Assembly: GCA_045661345.1 (NCBI GenBank)
Contig: JAZRFM010000010.1
Location: forward strand, 124,001 to 188,000
Source of the DNA: RUG12461 sp045661345
GTDB lineage: Bacteria > Bacillota > Clostridia > Lachnospirales > Lachnospiraceae
DNA: 64,000 nucleotides
Reading direction: 5' to 3'
Shown: positions 16,510-24,390 of the stretch, piece by piece
Layout: the number at the start of each line of letters is the position of its first letter
How positions within the stretch are numbered: the first letter of the stretch is position 1
Notes under the pieces: model-generated
The model's input: only the letters and a program-made list of their open reading frames with translations
Databases searched by the model: none
Told to the model about the DNA's origin: nothing
Made by a program: the position numbers and the translations under genes

Positions 16510-17696
16510 AAAGGATCTTTATCGATATTTCCGAAATGGTGCGACTACCCTACATCTCCGGCATTCAGCGGGTTGTGATCGAGATCCTGAGGGAATGGGT
16601 GCAAACGAATACCGACAGTGTCAGGATCATGACCTTTGATTATCCGAAAAAAGAATACCGGATTCTGGATGCAAACTGGTTTTTGTCTGCTGCCGGAAAT
16701 GCGAAGCAGATGAAGAAACGGTGGCTGCACTATACGGAAAGCAGGAAGATCGAGGATTTTACGAAGGGAGATATCTTCTTTGATCTGGACAGTGCCTGGA
16801 TCAGCCCGCTGAAACGAAGCTGGCTGTTGCCGAAACTGAAAGAACAGAGTGTAAAGATCGTTGTGCAGATCTATGATATCATTCCCGTGACGCATCCGGA
16901 ATACTGCCATGCATACACCGTGTTATCTTTCCTGGAGTATTTAGGTGCACATCTCACTTATGCAGATCTGATGATTGCCAATGCGCAGGCGACGATTGAT
17001 GCGATGAAGGCAATCACGACAGAAGCAGGTTCCCGTATGCCCGAGACGGCAGTGGTGCCGCTGGGATGCGATTTTTCCGGGAAACAGAGAAATGAGGAAA
17101 AGAAACGGTCCTACAATGTGCGGGACAAGATTCGAAAGATCCCGGAAAAGGGGAAGTACATCCTCATGGTCGGAACGATTGAACCGCGGAAGAATCATGC
17201 ATACGTGTTGAATGCCTTCGATCAGACGCTTTTTGAGCAGGGAGTCAATTTAGTTTTTGCGGGGCGTATCGGTTGGAATATGTCGGAATTCGCGGAACGG
17301 ATTCGATCACATCCGCAGCAGGGGAAGCAGTTTTACCATATCCCGGATGGAAACGATGATGAGATCGCCTTCTTGTATGAAAATGCCTATGCAGTAGCCT
17401 TTCCGAGCCTGGATGAGGGGTTTGGTTTGCCGATCATAGAAGCATTTTTACATGGCACTCCGGTATTGGCTAGTGATATTTCGGTATTGCGAGAAGTGGG
17501 CGGTGACAGTTGTGTGTATTTTGATGTCAGTGATGAGAGATCACTTTCCGAGCAGACGATGCAGTTGCTTTCAGACAGGGAGAAGTATCAGAGATTAAAA
17601 GAACAGGTTGACTTTTATCAATCCTTTACTTGGAAGGAGAGTGCTGAAAAAATGTGGAGAACGCTAAAGACTGACGGCAACAATAATGGGAAGTGA
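16506..17696 (+). CDS. Family 4 glycosyltransferase
   Basis: 396 residues, GT-B fold. The N-terminal domain starts IFIDISEMVRLPYISGIQRVV, resembling glycosyltransferases of rhamnan and mannan pathways. The donor domain has VGTIEPRKN (222-230) and EX7E motif E304-GFGLPII-E312. Similar to the GT4 at 6558, including the GTIEPRKN block. Last gene of the GC-richer operon: after it the base composition drops and the accessory island begins. Likely adds D-rhamnose or another GDP-linked sugar, judging by its operon. Confidence 0.92.
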   Translation: MKRIFIDISEMVRLPYISGIQRVVIEILREWVQTNTDSVRIMTFDYPKKEYRILDANWFLSAAGNAKQMKKRWLHYTESRKIEDFTKGDIFFDLDSAWISPLKRSWLLPKLKEQSVKIVVQIYDIIPVTHPEYCHAYTVLSFLEYLGAHLTYADLMIANAQATIDAMKAITTEAGSRMPETAVVPLGCDFSGKQRNEEKKRSYNVRDKIRKIPEKGKYILMVGTIEPRKNHAYVLNAFDQTLFEQGVNLVFAGRIGWNMSEFAERIRSHPQQGKQFYHIPDGNDDEIAFLYENAYAVAFPSLDEGFGLPIIEAFLHGTPVLASDISVLREVGGDSCVYFDVSDERSLSEQTMQLLSDREKYQRLKEQVDFYQSFTWKESAEKMWRTLKTDGNNNGK

Positions 17697-17758
17697 AATA
17701 GAGCAATAAGGAAAAGTAAAACTGAGCAAAACACGGAAAAAATGGAAATGAGACACAG

Positions 17759-17926
17759 ATGAGAACAGACTATATATCCAGAGTCATTGATCGCTTATTG
17801 GCAGACAGAATGCATACCTTTGGGGTGGTTTTGCTAAGTGGTCCTAAATGGTACGAAAAAACAACAATGGCAAAAAACGTGGGGCAGCATTATATCGAGT
17901 TATCTGATCCGGAGATTATTTCATAA
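17759..17926 (+). pseudogene. Truncated remnant of an AAA_14/DUF4143-type ATPase
   Basis: A 55-codon frame, DYISRVIDRLLADR then FGVVLLSGPKWYEKTTMAKN, stops at TAA 17924. This matches the first 50 residues of the widespread ATP-binding proteins with an AAA_14 domain and C-terminal DUF4143, whose start reads YIPRxxDxxL...FGAVLIEGPKWCGKTT. Here CGK of the P-loop has become YEK, so the nucleotide site is lost, and the remaining 350 or so residues are missing. It marks the left edge of the accessory island. Confidence 0.6.
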
Positions 17927-17941
17927 TGGGGGTTACGTTTT

Positions 17942-18697
17942 ATGAGATACAAAAAGAAATACTCTATTTTCATTAGTTCGACATATGAGGACTTGACAGA
18001 AGAACGACGGGCAATTCTTGGAGTAGCTTTAGAAAACGACTATATTCCCGTTGGAATGGAGCAGTTTCATGCGTATCCGGCAAGTCAATGGGATGTGATT
18101 AAAAAAATGATTGATGAATGTGACGCATATCTTGTTATTATAGCAGGCAGATATGGCTCTATAGATGAAACAACTGGGATTAGCTTTACGGAAAAAGAGT
18201 ATAACTATGCGAAAGAAAAAGGTCTTCCTGTTCTTGTCCTGATACGGAAACCAGACGCGATTACATCAGATAAGCTTGATGATGGCGATGATATGCATAT
18301 GAAGCGGGAAAGGCTTGTATTATTTCAAAAAAAAGTTGAATCGGAAGGAAATACATGTGACTATTTCGGGTCTATCTCCGACCTAAAGTATCGTGTGGCA
18401 AATGCATTGAAAAACACTACTGTTTTTTGTGGGGATGATGCGGGATGGGTAAGATACTCCGATATAGAACAAATTGTAAATGATAGTGTTACAGAGCAAA
18501 ACAAAGGTAATATTGCATATGCAGAACGTCTAAACGATAGAATAAAAAGTATGGAAGAAACTCTTATACATTTTACAGAAGAATTAGGCGCTGTTAGAAA
18601 AGATCAACTGACATGGCATGAAATAGAACCTGTTTCCAAACAGGACATAAATAATATGTTTAGAGATGGGGATAATTTGAGGTGTCAGGATGATTGA
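17942..18697 (+). CDS. DUF4062-domain protein, first gene of a putative defence unit
   Basis: 251 residues. Residues 5-105 match the DUF4062 pattern: YSIFISSTYEDLTEERRAIL, then VGMEQF, a DECDAYLVIIAGRYGSID core and GISFTEKEYNYA. This is a Rossmann-like, TIR-related fold often found as the sensor or effector part of bacterial NLR-like defence proteins. Here it is not fused to an NTPase. The C-terminal part (170-251) has a coiled-coil-like segment (ERLNDRIKSMEETLIHFTEE). It overlaps the next gene by 8 bases. Base composition is AT-richer than the preceding operon. DUF4062 is confident; a defence role is inferred from company. Confidence 0.82.
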   Translation: MRYKKKYSIFISSTYEDLTEERRAILGVALENDYIPVGMEQFHAYPASQWDVIKKMIDECDAYLVIIAGRYGSIDETTGISFTEKEYNYAKEKGLPVLVLIRKPDAITSDKLDDGDDMHMKRERLVLFQKKVESEGNTCDYFGSISDLKYRVANALKNTTVFCGDDAGWVRYSDIEQIVNDSVTEQNKGNIAYAERLNDRIKSMEETLIHFTEELGAVRKDQLTWHEIEPVSKQDINNMFRDGDNLRCQDD

Positions 18698-19064
18698 GAT
18701 TACAAGCGGAAAGTATAAGGTGATCGAGTCCGGGGTATCCATGACGTTTGAACCGAAGGATGATATGGAGATGAGGTGTGATCTTCTCGACTCTCTTGAA
18801 GTAACGATAATAATATCCTTTTCTAGGGGAGACGGTGAGGTAGGGGTAAGAATAGAAACGGACTCATCGAGAAATCTTATAAGAATGGAGTTTAAGGATT
18901 CGACAAATCCGATTTCCTACGGATTAGGAAGACCTGTAGAGGTGGCTACAATAGAGGGGCGGAGAATCTTTTTAAGGGTTTGGGTAACCAGAATGGGCGA
19001 TGGGTATAGAGCAAAAAGGGTAGACTACACTTTCTTTGAAGAGATGGTAAATGATGATGAATAA
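18690..19064 (+). CDS. Small beta-rich protein of the putative defence unit
   Basis: 124 residues, starting inside the DUF4062 gene (ATGATTGA overlap) behind TGAGGTG. The sequence alternates short strands: ITSGKYKVIESG, then LEVTIIISFSRGDGEVGVRIE, a polar turn, and RRIFLRVWVTRM before a final YTFFEEM. This suggests a compact beta sandwich. It weakly recalls the DUF6864 group of small proteins, which I cannot confirm. No catalytic residues are evident. It overlaps the ATPase gene by 14 bases, so the products are probably made in fixed ratio and may form a complex. Confidence 0.75.
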   Translation: MIEITSGKYKVIESGVSMTFEPKDDMEMRCDLLDSLEVTIIISFSRGDGEVGVRIETDSSRNLIRMEFKDSTNPISYGLGRPVEVATIEGRRIFLRVWVTRMGDGYRAKRVDYTFFEEMVNDDE

Positions 19065-20208
19065 AAAAAAGACTGGAATTACAGAGAATAAAGAAATGGG
19101 TGAACTCGAATATGTGTCAAACGACAATGAAGAAAGCATTGCGACACAACTTGATGCTGATAGTATTAAAAGACCAGAGCGATTGCATTTAGAAAATGTA
19201 TTAGGAATTGGAGAGTTGGAGCTGGAATTATCTCCTAATATTAACGTCATTTTAGGAGAGAATAGTACGGGGAAGACGGCAATTTTGAAAACATTGTATT
19301 TCGTGATTGCGGGATATTTAGAGGGGAAAAATCTGACAACGAAGGAAATGCAGAAATCCTGCCTAGAGCAAAAAATGAAAAACATCTTCCGACCGAATGG
19401 TCTCGGAATTGGTAACATTATAAAAAAGGGAAGTAACGATGCGAGTATTGAAGTATTCTTTCAAAATTATGAATCCATCAGCATGGTGGTTCGGAGGGAA
19501 GCTTATGAGCAGATAGAGTTGTATGTGAACATGAAGGATATGCCGTGTAACCGTATTGTGTATATTCCACCAAAGGAGATGGCCTCCGTAGACGGATTCG
19601 TTTCCGTTTATGAGAATTATAAAATATCTTTTGAAGAGATGTACTATGATATATCGAAAAAGCTCTTGATGCCCCAGAAAAGAAAAATGAGCGAACGGGA
19701 ATGTAAGATTGTATCTGATTTGACGCAGGTTGTGGGTGGATCGACGAAATTAAGTGATGGGAAGCTGTTTCTGACAGATTTTGACGGGAATGATTTGGAA
19801 ATGGGGCTTGCTTCTGAGGGATATCGTAAAGTGATTACGTTGATCCACTTGGTGTTGAATGGAAACCTCAGAAGCGGAGATATTTTGATCTGGGATGAAC
19901 CTGAAACAAATATGAATCCGAAGATGACAGAAAAAATAGTAAAATCGTTGATTTCATTGGCAGAGAATGGCATACAGATATTTATTGCAACACATGACTA
20001 TTTTGTTGCTCAGGAATTTGCACTTGACGCTAAATACGGAGAGAAGTCATTGAAATACCATTTTTTTTCCCTGTATAAGGAAAATGATGAAATAAGCGTA
20101 GAGTTCAATGACGACTTACATGAATTGGAGCATAACGCAATTATGGAACAGTTTGATGATTTGTATACGCGGGAGAATAGCCTGAAGTGGAAAGAGATTC
20201 AGAACTAA
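19051..20208 (+). CDS. ABC-type/OLD-like AAA ATPase of the putative defence unit
   Basis: 385 residues. Complete nucleotide site: Walker A GENSTGKT (69-76), ABC-signature-like LASEGYRK (253-260), Walker B DILIWDEPE (277-285) followed by D-loop TNMNP, and switch histidine in FIATHD (H315). The coiled arm usual in SMC proteins is replaced by a short insert (about 95-250). This is the architecture of the small RecF/OLD-like ATPases that partner with nucleases in systems such as Septu and Gabija, but no Toprim or HNH domain is fused here. Starts at one of three tandem ATG codons that overlap the previous stop. It overlaps the next gene by 22 bases. Confidence 0.88.
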   Translation: MMMNKKKTGITENKEMGELEYVSNDNEESIATQLDADSIKRPERLHLENVLGIGELELELSPNINVILGENSTGKTAILKTLYFVIAGYLEGKNLTTKEMQKSCLEQKMKNIFRPNGLGIGNIIKKGSNDASIEVFFQNYESISMVVRREAYEQIELYVNMKDMPCNRIVYIPPKEMASVDGFVSVYENYKISFEEMYYDISKKLLMPQKRKMSERECKIVSDLTQVVGGSTKLSDGKLFLTDFDGNDLEMGLASEGYRKVITLIHLVLNGNLRSGDILIWDEPETNMNPKMTEKIVKSLISLAENGIQIFIATHDYFVAQEFALDAKYGEKSLKYHFFSLYKENDEISVEFNDDLHELEHNAIMEQFDDLYTRENSLKWKEIQN

Positions 20209-20786
20209 AATGGTGTAGAGATACTGAAAGCGGGATTGCCTTTCGGTTCTTTTGTGAAACCGTAAAATACGATGAGACGCAGTTCTATAAGAAATATGCA
20301 AACAAGCTGGAAGAAATGAAAGCAGTAGATTTCCTATCGGTGAGCAAAAATGGTGGGCAAACAATACTTTACCTTATGGAAGTAAAAAACTTTGACATTA
20401 TCAGTAAGGAGGAAAAAAGTGAGAGACTGAACCCGGAGGGAAAGGATCCGCTTCATATAGAGATAGCGCAAAAGGTGAGAGACTCCCTATCAGGTCTTGT
20501 AGGGGCAAGTTCTTTCTTCGTAAAGCAATGTGCTTTGGAGCTGAAGCCGTATTATCGGCTTATACAAGAAGGCTTACCTATGAAGAGCCGATTGGTAGTT
20601 GTTGCGTTTATAGAGGGCAATCTAAGTGGATACAAAAAGGGCTTCACAACAGCGGAATTGGGATTGCAAAGGAGAATAGAGAGGGCTTTGAAATGGATGA
20701 GATGTGATGTGCAGATTTTGAATTCAAGGATTCTAGAGGATTTGGAGTTGAATTGGATGAGCGCTGAGAAGAATATGGGACTATAA
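20187..20786 (+). CDS. Putative PD-(D/E)XK-like nuclease, partner of the ATPase
   Basis: 199 residues from a GTG start inside the ATPase gene. No close family was recognised, but the core fits the PD-(D/E)XK nuclease fold: a helix (YKKYANKLEEM), then AVDFLSV with D48, a turn (SKNGGQ), and a strand ILYLMEVKNFD carrying E65-V-K67. Spacing D48 to E65 is normal for this fold. Later, ALELKPYYRLI and LVVVAFIEG give further helix and strand elements. Tight overlap with an ABC-type ATPase is typical of two-part nuclease-ATPase immune systems. Fold assignment is inference from motif and context. Confidence 0.72.
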   Translation: MERDSELKWCRDTESGIAFRFFCETVKYDETQFYKKYANKLEEMKAVDFLSVSKNGGQTILYLMEVKNFDIISKEEKSERLNPEGKDPLHIEIAQKVRDSLSGLVGASSFFVKQCALELKPYYRLIQEGLPMKSRLVVVAFIEGNLSGYKKGFTTAELGLQRRIERALKWMRCDVQILNSRILEDLELNWMSAEKNMGL

Positions 20787-20810
20787 ATCGTTTCTTCTTT
20801 AATGGTTTAT

Positions 20811-20839
20811 TTGGCAGATTCATCAGAGAACTATAGAAT
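20811..20839 (+). promoter_or_regulatory. Sigma-A promoter upstream of the small acidic protein
   Basis: -35 TTGGCA (20811-20816, 5 of 6), 17-base spacer, -10 TAGAAT (20834-20839, 5 of 6); predicted start about 20846. The leader of about 125 bases contains a 14-codon frame (20909-20953, MFSGHYVGTMIVYL) behind a good AGGGGAG ribosome site, which may be a leader peptide or a remnant. Confidence 0.6.
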
Positions 20840-20970
20840 GGTCTACATGATGGAATTTGAGGATGCGTCGTAAGGATATGAGCATAGAATTTAGTAAAAG
20901 GGGAGTTATGTTTAGCGGTCACTACGTAGGAACAATGATTGTGTATTTATGAAGAAAAGGAAGATAGCTG

Positions 20971-21288
20971 ATGAAAAAAACATATGGTGCAATTTTTGTC
21001 GTTATAAATGGGGAAGACGTAGTCTTTGCATCTGAAGAATATGAAAAAGCGAGGACATATGCGGAAAAACAGAACTATGCAGGCAGGAAGAGGGCGATGA
21101 ACGAGCTTGGATTAGATGAGGATGCCTCTGTTGATGAAGTGGGGCTGGCGGAGTATCAGCTTGGATATGATGGTGATTTATTTACGGTTGAAAGATGTGA
21201 TTTAACGGGACTAACATTGGATGACGAGGCAGAGTTAGAAGACGGTTCTGTATTAGATGTTCGGGATATTGTTAGCGCGCTATCCTGA
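20971..21288 (+). CDS. Small strongly acidic protein, unrecognised
   Basis: 105 residues with a clear ribosome site (AGGAAGA). The N-terminal half has the strand-helix pattern KTYGAIFVVINGEDVVFAS then EEYEKARTYAEKQNYAGRKRAMNEL. The C-terminal half is very acidic (DEDASVDEVGLAEYQLGYDGD, then LDDEAELEDGSVLDVRDIV). It has its own promoter and follows the nuclease-ATPase unit. Acidic small proteins in such islands are sometimes DNA mimics, antitoxins or regulators; nothing here decides between these. No membrane span, no metal motif. Confidence 0.7.
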   Translation: MKKTYGAIFVVINGEDVVFASEEYEKARTYAEKQNYAGRKRAMNELGLDEDASVDEVGLAEYQLGYDGDLFTVERCDLTGLTLDDEAELEDGSVLDVRDIVSALS

Positions 21289-21298
21289 ATTGTGTTAA

Positions 21299-21481
21299 GC
21301 GAGAAATTATGGAAAGATTGGTAGAAACAGGACTATTATTGTATCCGCTGAAGATGCATAGAACCTATCTGATCTACAAGGTGTTGTATATGTGAATAAG
21401 GACAGCAAGCAGGTTGATGTTCTCAAGGAATCTCGGGAGATAGGATATGCTGTTGATACGAATAAGTTGTTTGACTATTGA
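21299..21481 (+). pseudogene. Remnant of a TIR-like predicted nucleotide-binding protein (C-terminal end)
   Basis: A 61-codon frame without a start and with one internal TAG reads YGKIGRNRTIIVSAEDA, stop, NLSDLQGVVYVNKDS, then LKESREIGYAVDTNKLFDY. This is the C-terminal pattern of the TIR-like nucleotide-binding family (PF10137, as in Cap12-type effectors): GRxRTxIL, then SDLQGVVYI, then LARELKAAGxxVDxNKL. The stop overlaps a TTGACA promoter element for the next gene. It supports the view that this stretch is a defence island with turnover. Confidence 0.5.
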
Positions 21482-21507
21482 CATGTAAAAGAGGCAAGCT
21501 CAGTAAT
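21478..21507 (+). promoter_or_regulatory. Candidate promoter for the 316-residue protein
   Basis: Perfect -35 TTGACA (21478-21483), 18-base spacer, -10 AGTAAT (21502-21507, 4 of 6). A strong ribosome site GGGGGGAG precedes the ATG at 21549. Confidence 0.4.
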
Positions 21508-21548
21508 TGTAATTAAATGGATTCAATTAATGGGGGGAGTGTTATACC

Positions 21549-22499
21549 ATGGTAAATAGAGTTTACTACTTGGATCATGACAATAGAAATTACAAGCCGA
21601 TCAACGCAAGGCAGCTATGTAGGATAGAATCAGAAGATAACGCAGAATATCTGTATATAAAGGAAAATCTTGTGCGTTTTCCTACTGATAGTCCTAGAAT
21701 TGAGATGGTATTTTATAGAAATGTCATGCGTCCTCATTTTCGACGCAAAGGGTGTGGGCGCGGAAACAGAAATATAGCTGCGTGGAGAGGGGAGGCTGAA
21801 TCATTAACACATTACTGTAATGTAAGAGCACTTTCAAGGCAGAATTGCATTACGATTGTTTTTAAAAGTACTCGAGTAAGGGTGTATTTTGAGGAGAATC
21901 CAAGGACAGAATATCGAGTTGTATGCAATAACAGAACATATATTTCGGATTTATATATATCAATTAAAAAGACAGAGCCAGTGGAATATGCTGAGCAATG
22001 GAATTATCGACTATTTATGGAAATCTTTCATGAATGCAGGGTGGATAGTCGTCAAGCGGAGGACTTTTATATAGAAAATCTTCCTCTTTTTGAACATAAA
22101 ATAATGAAAAAGCTTTTTTTCGTAAACGATTCGAGTTGTACTACAGAAGAGGATGAGGAGAATATCATAGATCAATTGGCACAATTATATCAGGAAGAAG
22201 AAATTGTAGGCAATATGATATGTCCTATTAATCGCGTTGAATTGTCTGGTTGGCATCGTAGCGAGAAAAGGAATTTAACGTGTAATCAGGATGATGTTAT
22301 TATTACAGCCTTTTCTGATAAAGAACATGAGGGTCGGTATGTACTGGCTTTAAAGAATAATAAACAGACAAGGTATGTTAGAAATTACAATAATCAGGGT
22401 ATCGAAAGTGAAGAGCAAGCTATAAGGCTGGCGAATTATCTATTCTTTCGGCTATATAATAATGAGAGAATTAATCAGATACTAGATGCTCTAGAATGA
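21549..22499 (+). CDS. Unrecognised protein with weak CoiA-like features
   Basis: 316 residues, AT-rich gene with a strong ribosome site and its own candidate promoter. The order of features recalls CoiA-type nucleases: MRPHFRRKGCGRG (about 60-72, compare PHFAHKS), then GEAESLTHYCNVRAL (about 80-94, compare a GESEEH segment), then YRVVCNNRTYISDLYISI (near 122-139, compare the RADV strand). The acidic residue expected in the next strand is unclear, so a nuclease is only a possibility. The C-terminal half (VELSGWHRSEKRNLTCNQDD, then YVLALKNNKQTRYVRNYNN) matches nothing I know. Last gene of the accessory island, 33 bases before the next glycan gene. Confidence 0.65.
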   Translation: MVNRVYYLDHDNRNYKPINARQLCRIESEDNAEYLYIKENLVRFPTDSPRIEMVFYRNVMRPHFRRKGCGRGNRNIAAWRGEAESLTHYCNVRALSRQNCITIVFKSTRVRVYFEENPRTEYRVVCNNRTYISDLYISIKKTEPVEYAEQWNYRLFMEIFHECRVDSRQAEDFYIENLPLFEHKIMKKLFFVNDSSCTTEEDEENIIDQLAQLYQEEEIVGNMICPINRVELSGWHRSEKRNLTCNQDDVIITAFSDKEHEGRYVLALKNNKQTRYVRNYNNQGIESEEQAIRLANYLFFRLYNNERINQILDALE

Positions 22500-22532
22500 T
22501 GTTTCATGAGAGGATATAGAGAGAGAACATAC

Positions 22533-23510
22533 ATGACCGAAATGCAACATGCCGAAATAGTGGTACCCTGCTATAATGAGCAGGAATGCATCATACCACT
22601 TTATAATGAAATAGAACAAGTATTTCAGAGCATCGAAGGATACACTTATACCATGCTCTTCGTGAATGATGGAAGCACTGACAACACCTCATCTGAAATA
22701 CGCAAACTGGCGGAAGAATTCGGAAACGGGAAGATTCGATATTTATCCTTTTCGAGAAATTTTGGAAAGGAAGCAGCCATTTATGCGGGATTCGAGAATT
22801 GTAAGGGAGATATCATTGTGCTTATGGACGCGGATCTTCAGCATCCGCCTGCATTGATTCCGGAAATGCTACAAGGTCTTGCGGAAGGATATGATGTTTG
22901 CGGTGCAAGAAGGGTTAGCCGAAAAGGCGAACCAATGTTTCGTAGTTTTTTTTCAAAAGCATTTTATGGAGTGATCAACCGTTTGACCGCGATGAAGTTG
23001 GTACCTGGTGGATCAGATTTCCGCGCAATGAAAAAACGTGTAGCCGATGCTGTCGTGTCTTTTCCGGAGAGAGAACGGTTTATCAAGGGTATTTTTTCTT
23101 GGGCTGGGTTTGAAACGAAATGGATTGAATATGAAAACGTTCCCCGTCTTGCGGGAAAGAGCAAGTGGTCATTTTTGGGATTGGTGCGGTACGCATGGAA
23201 AGGGTATTTTTCATTTGCAACAGCTCCGCTTCGGGCTGCTGTTTTTATCGGGGTAGCAACAGTGGTAGTTGCGTTTGTATATGCTATTCGCGTACTAATA
23301 CAGGTACATATTCTTCATAGCAGACCTTGGGAAGATACTACTACGATTATTCTATTGGTTCTATTTCTAGGAGGGGTTCTAATTTCTCTGCTTGGAGTGA
23401 TCGGTGAATACTTGGCGAAAATATATGCGGAAATAAAACATCGGCCAATTTATGTAGCAAAGGAAAGCAATTTATTGAAGGAGGGAGAGAACCGCGATGA
23501 GTGTTACTAG
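22533..23510 (+). CDS. GtrB/ArnC-like polyprenyl-phosphate sugar synthase
   Basis: 325 residues from the ATG at 22533, preceded by GAGAGA. An in-frame ATG at 22506 gives nine more residues but has no ribosome site and lies past where homologues begin. GT2 domain: EIVVPCYNEQE, VNDGSTDN (44-51), SFSRNFGKEAAIYAGF, MDADLQHPP. Two C-terminal spans and LLGVIGEYLAKIYAEIKHRP, the hallmark of GtrB-type enzymes that make undecaprenyl-phosphate glucose or similar. A GtrII-type glucosyltransferase lies three genes on (25542), probably its user. Confidence 0.9.
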   Translation: MTEMQHAEIVVPCYNEQECIIPLYNEIEQVFQSIEGYTYTMLFVNDGSTDNTSSEIRKLAEEFGNGKIRYLSFSRNFGKEAAIYAGFENCKGDIIVLMDADLQHPPALIPEMLQGLAEGYDVCGARRVSRKGEPMFRSFFSKAFYGVINRLTAMKLVPGGSDFRAMKKRVADAVVSFPERERFIKGIFSWAGFETKWIEYENVPRLAGKSKWSFLGLVRYAWKGYFSFATAPLRAAVFIGVATVVVAFVYAIRVLIQVHILHSRPWEDTTTIILLVLFLGGVLISLLGVIGEYLAKIYAEIKHRPIYVAKESNLLKEGENRDECY

Positions 23511-24366
23511 AAAGCTTGCGCTAATGTTGAGAAGGATGGGGTTAGAGGAAGGAATTACTTGGATACTTGAGAGGCTACATCTAAATGTGCAAAATATAAA
23601 GGTTGTTAGAGAAGGGTGGGCTAAAAACCCGACACCAGAAATGAAGACGTCCAAGCTTTTTTTTGAACAGAATTCCGAGATGATCGAAAGAAATGTTGCT
23701 TTTTTTGCAGATGAAAAATCAAAAGAAATATACAAAAAGATGATACGATTTCGTCAAACATACAATAAAAAGGATGCACCTTCCTACACATGGAAAGATC
23801 AATACTTTGTGAAAGACATAATATCGTTAAGTACAAATGAGATATTTGTGGACTGTGGGGCATATAACGGAGATACAATCAGTGCATTCATAAAATTTTC
23901 GGGGGGGAGGTATAAAAGAATTGTTGCTCTAGAGGCAGATAAGATGAATTACGAGTACATTAAGAATAAGGCAAACAAACAAAAATGGCACAGTATTGAC
24001 ATTTTGAATTATGGTGTATGGAACAAGGAAGAGGAATTGACATTTTCTGAAAATGGTTCTCCGGGTTCTATGATTAGTGAGGGTGGGAACGCTGTTATTC
24101 AAGCGAAACCGCTTGACAAGATTTTGGAATGTCAGGAGGCTACATTTGTAAAGATGGATATAGAAGGAGCTGAGAAAAATGCACTTGAGGGAATGAAAAC
24201 AATTATCGAGAGAAAGCATCCTAAATTGGCAATTTGTATTTATCATTCCGATTCCGATATGTTGGAGATACCCAACTGGATTCATTCAAATTATCCTTTT
24301 TATAAATTGTTTGTTCGGCAGCATCATTATTTGCCTATTGAGACTGTTTTATATGCTGTCCCATAA
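23497..24366 (+). CDS. FkbM-family SAM-dependent methyltransferase
   Basis: 289 residues. The SAM site is IFVDCGAYNGDTISAF (116-131), followed by ALEAD at the end of strand 2 and VKMDIEGAEKNALEGM (about 218-233), the FkbM signature. The first 100 residues are an extra helical segment. Family members O-methylate sugars or polyketides, so a glycan methyl group is likely. It overlaps the GtrB-like gene by 14 bases. A run of seven Gs occurs in the gene near 23901. Confidence 0.88.
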   Translation: MSVTRKLALMLRRMGLEEGITWILERLHLNVQNIKVVREGWAKNPTPEMKTSKLFFEQNSEMIERNVAFFADEKSKEIYKKMIRFRQTYNKKDAPSYTWKDQYFVKDIISLSTNEIFVDCGAYNGDTISAFIKFSGGRYKRIVALEADKMNYEYIKNKANKQKWHSIDILNYGVWNKEEELTFSENGSPGSMISEGGNAVIQAKPLDKILECQEATFVKMDIEGAEKNALEGMKTIIERKHPKLAICIYHSDSDMLEIPNWIHSNYPFYKLFVRQHHYLPIETVLYAVP

Positions 24367-24390
24367 AATGTGGAGTGGTAAGTTAGTATA

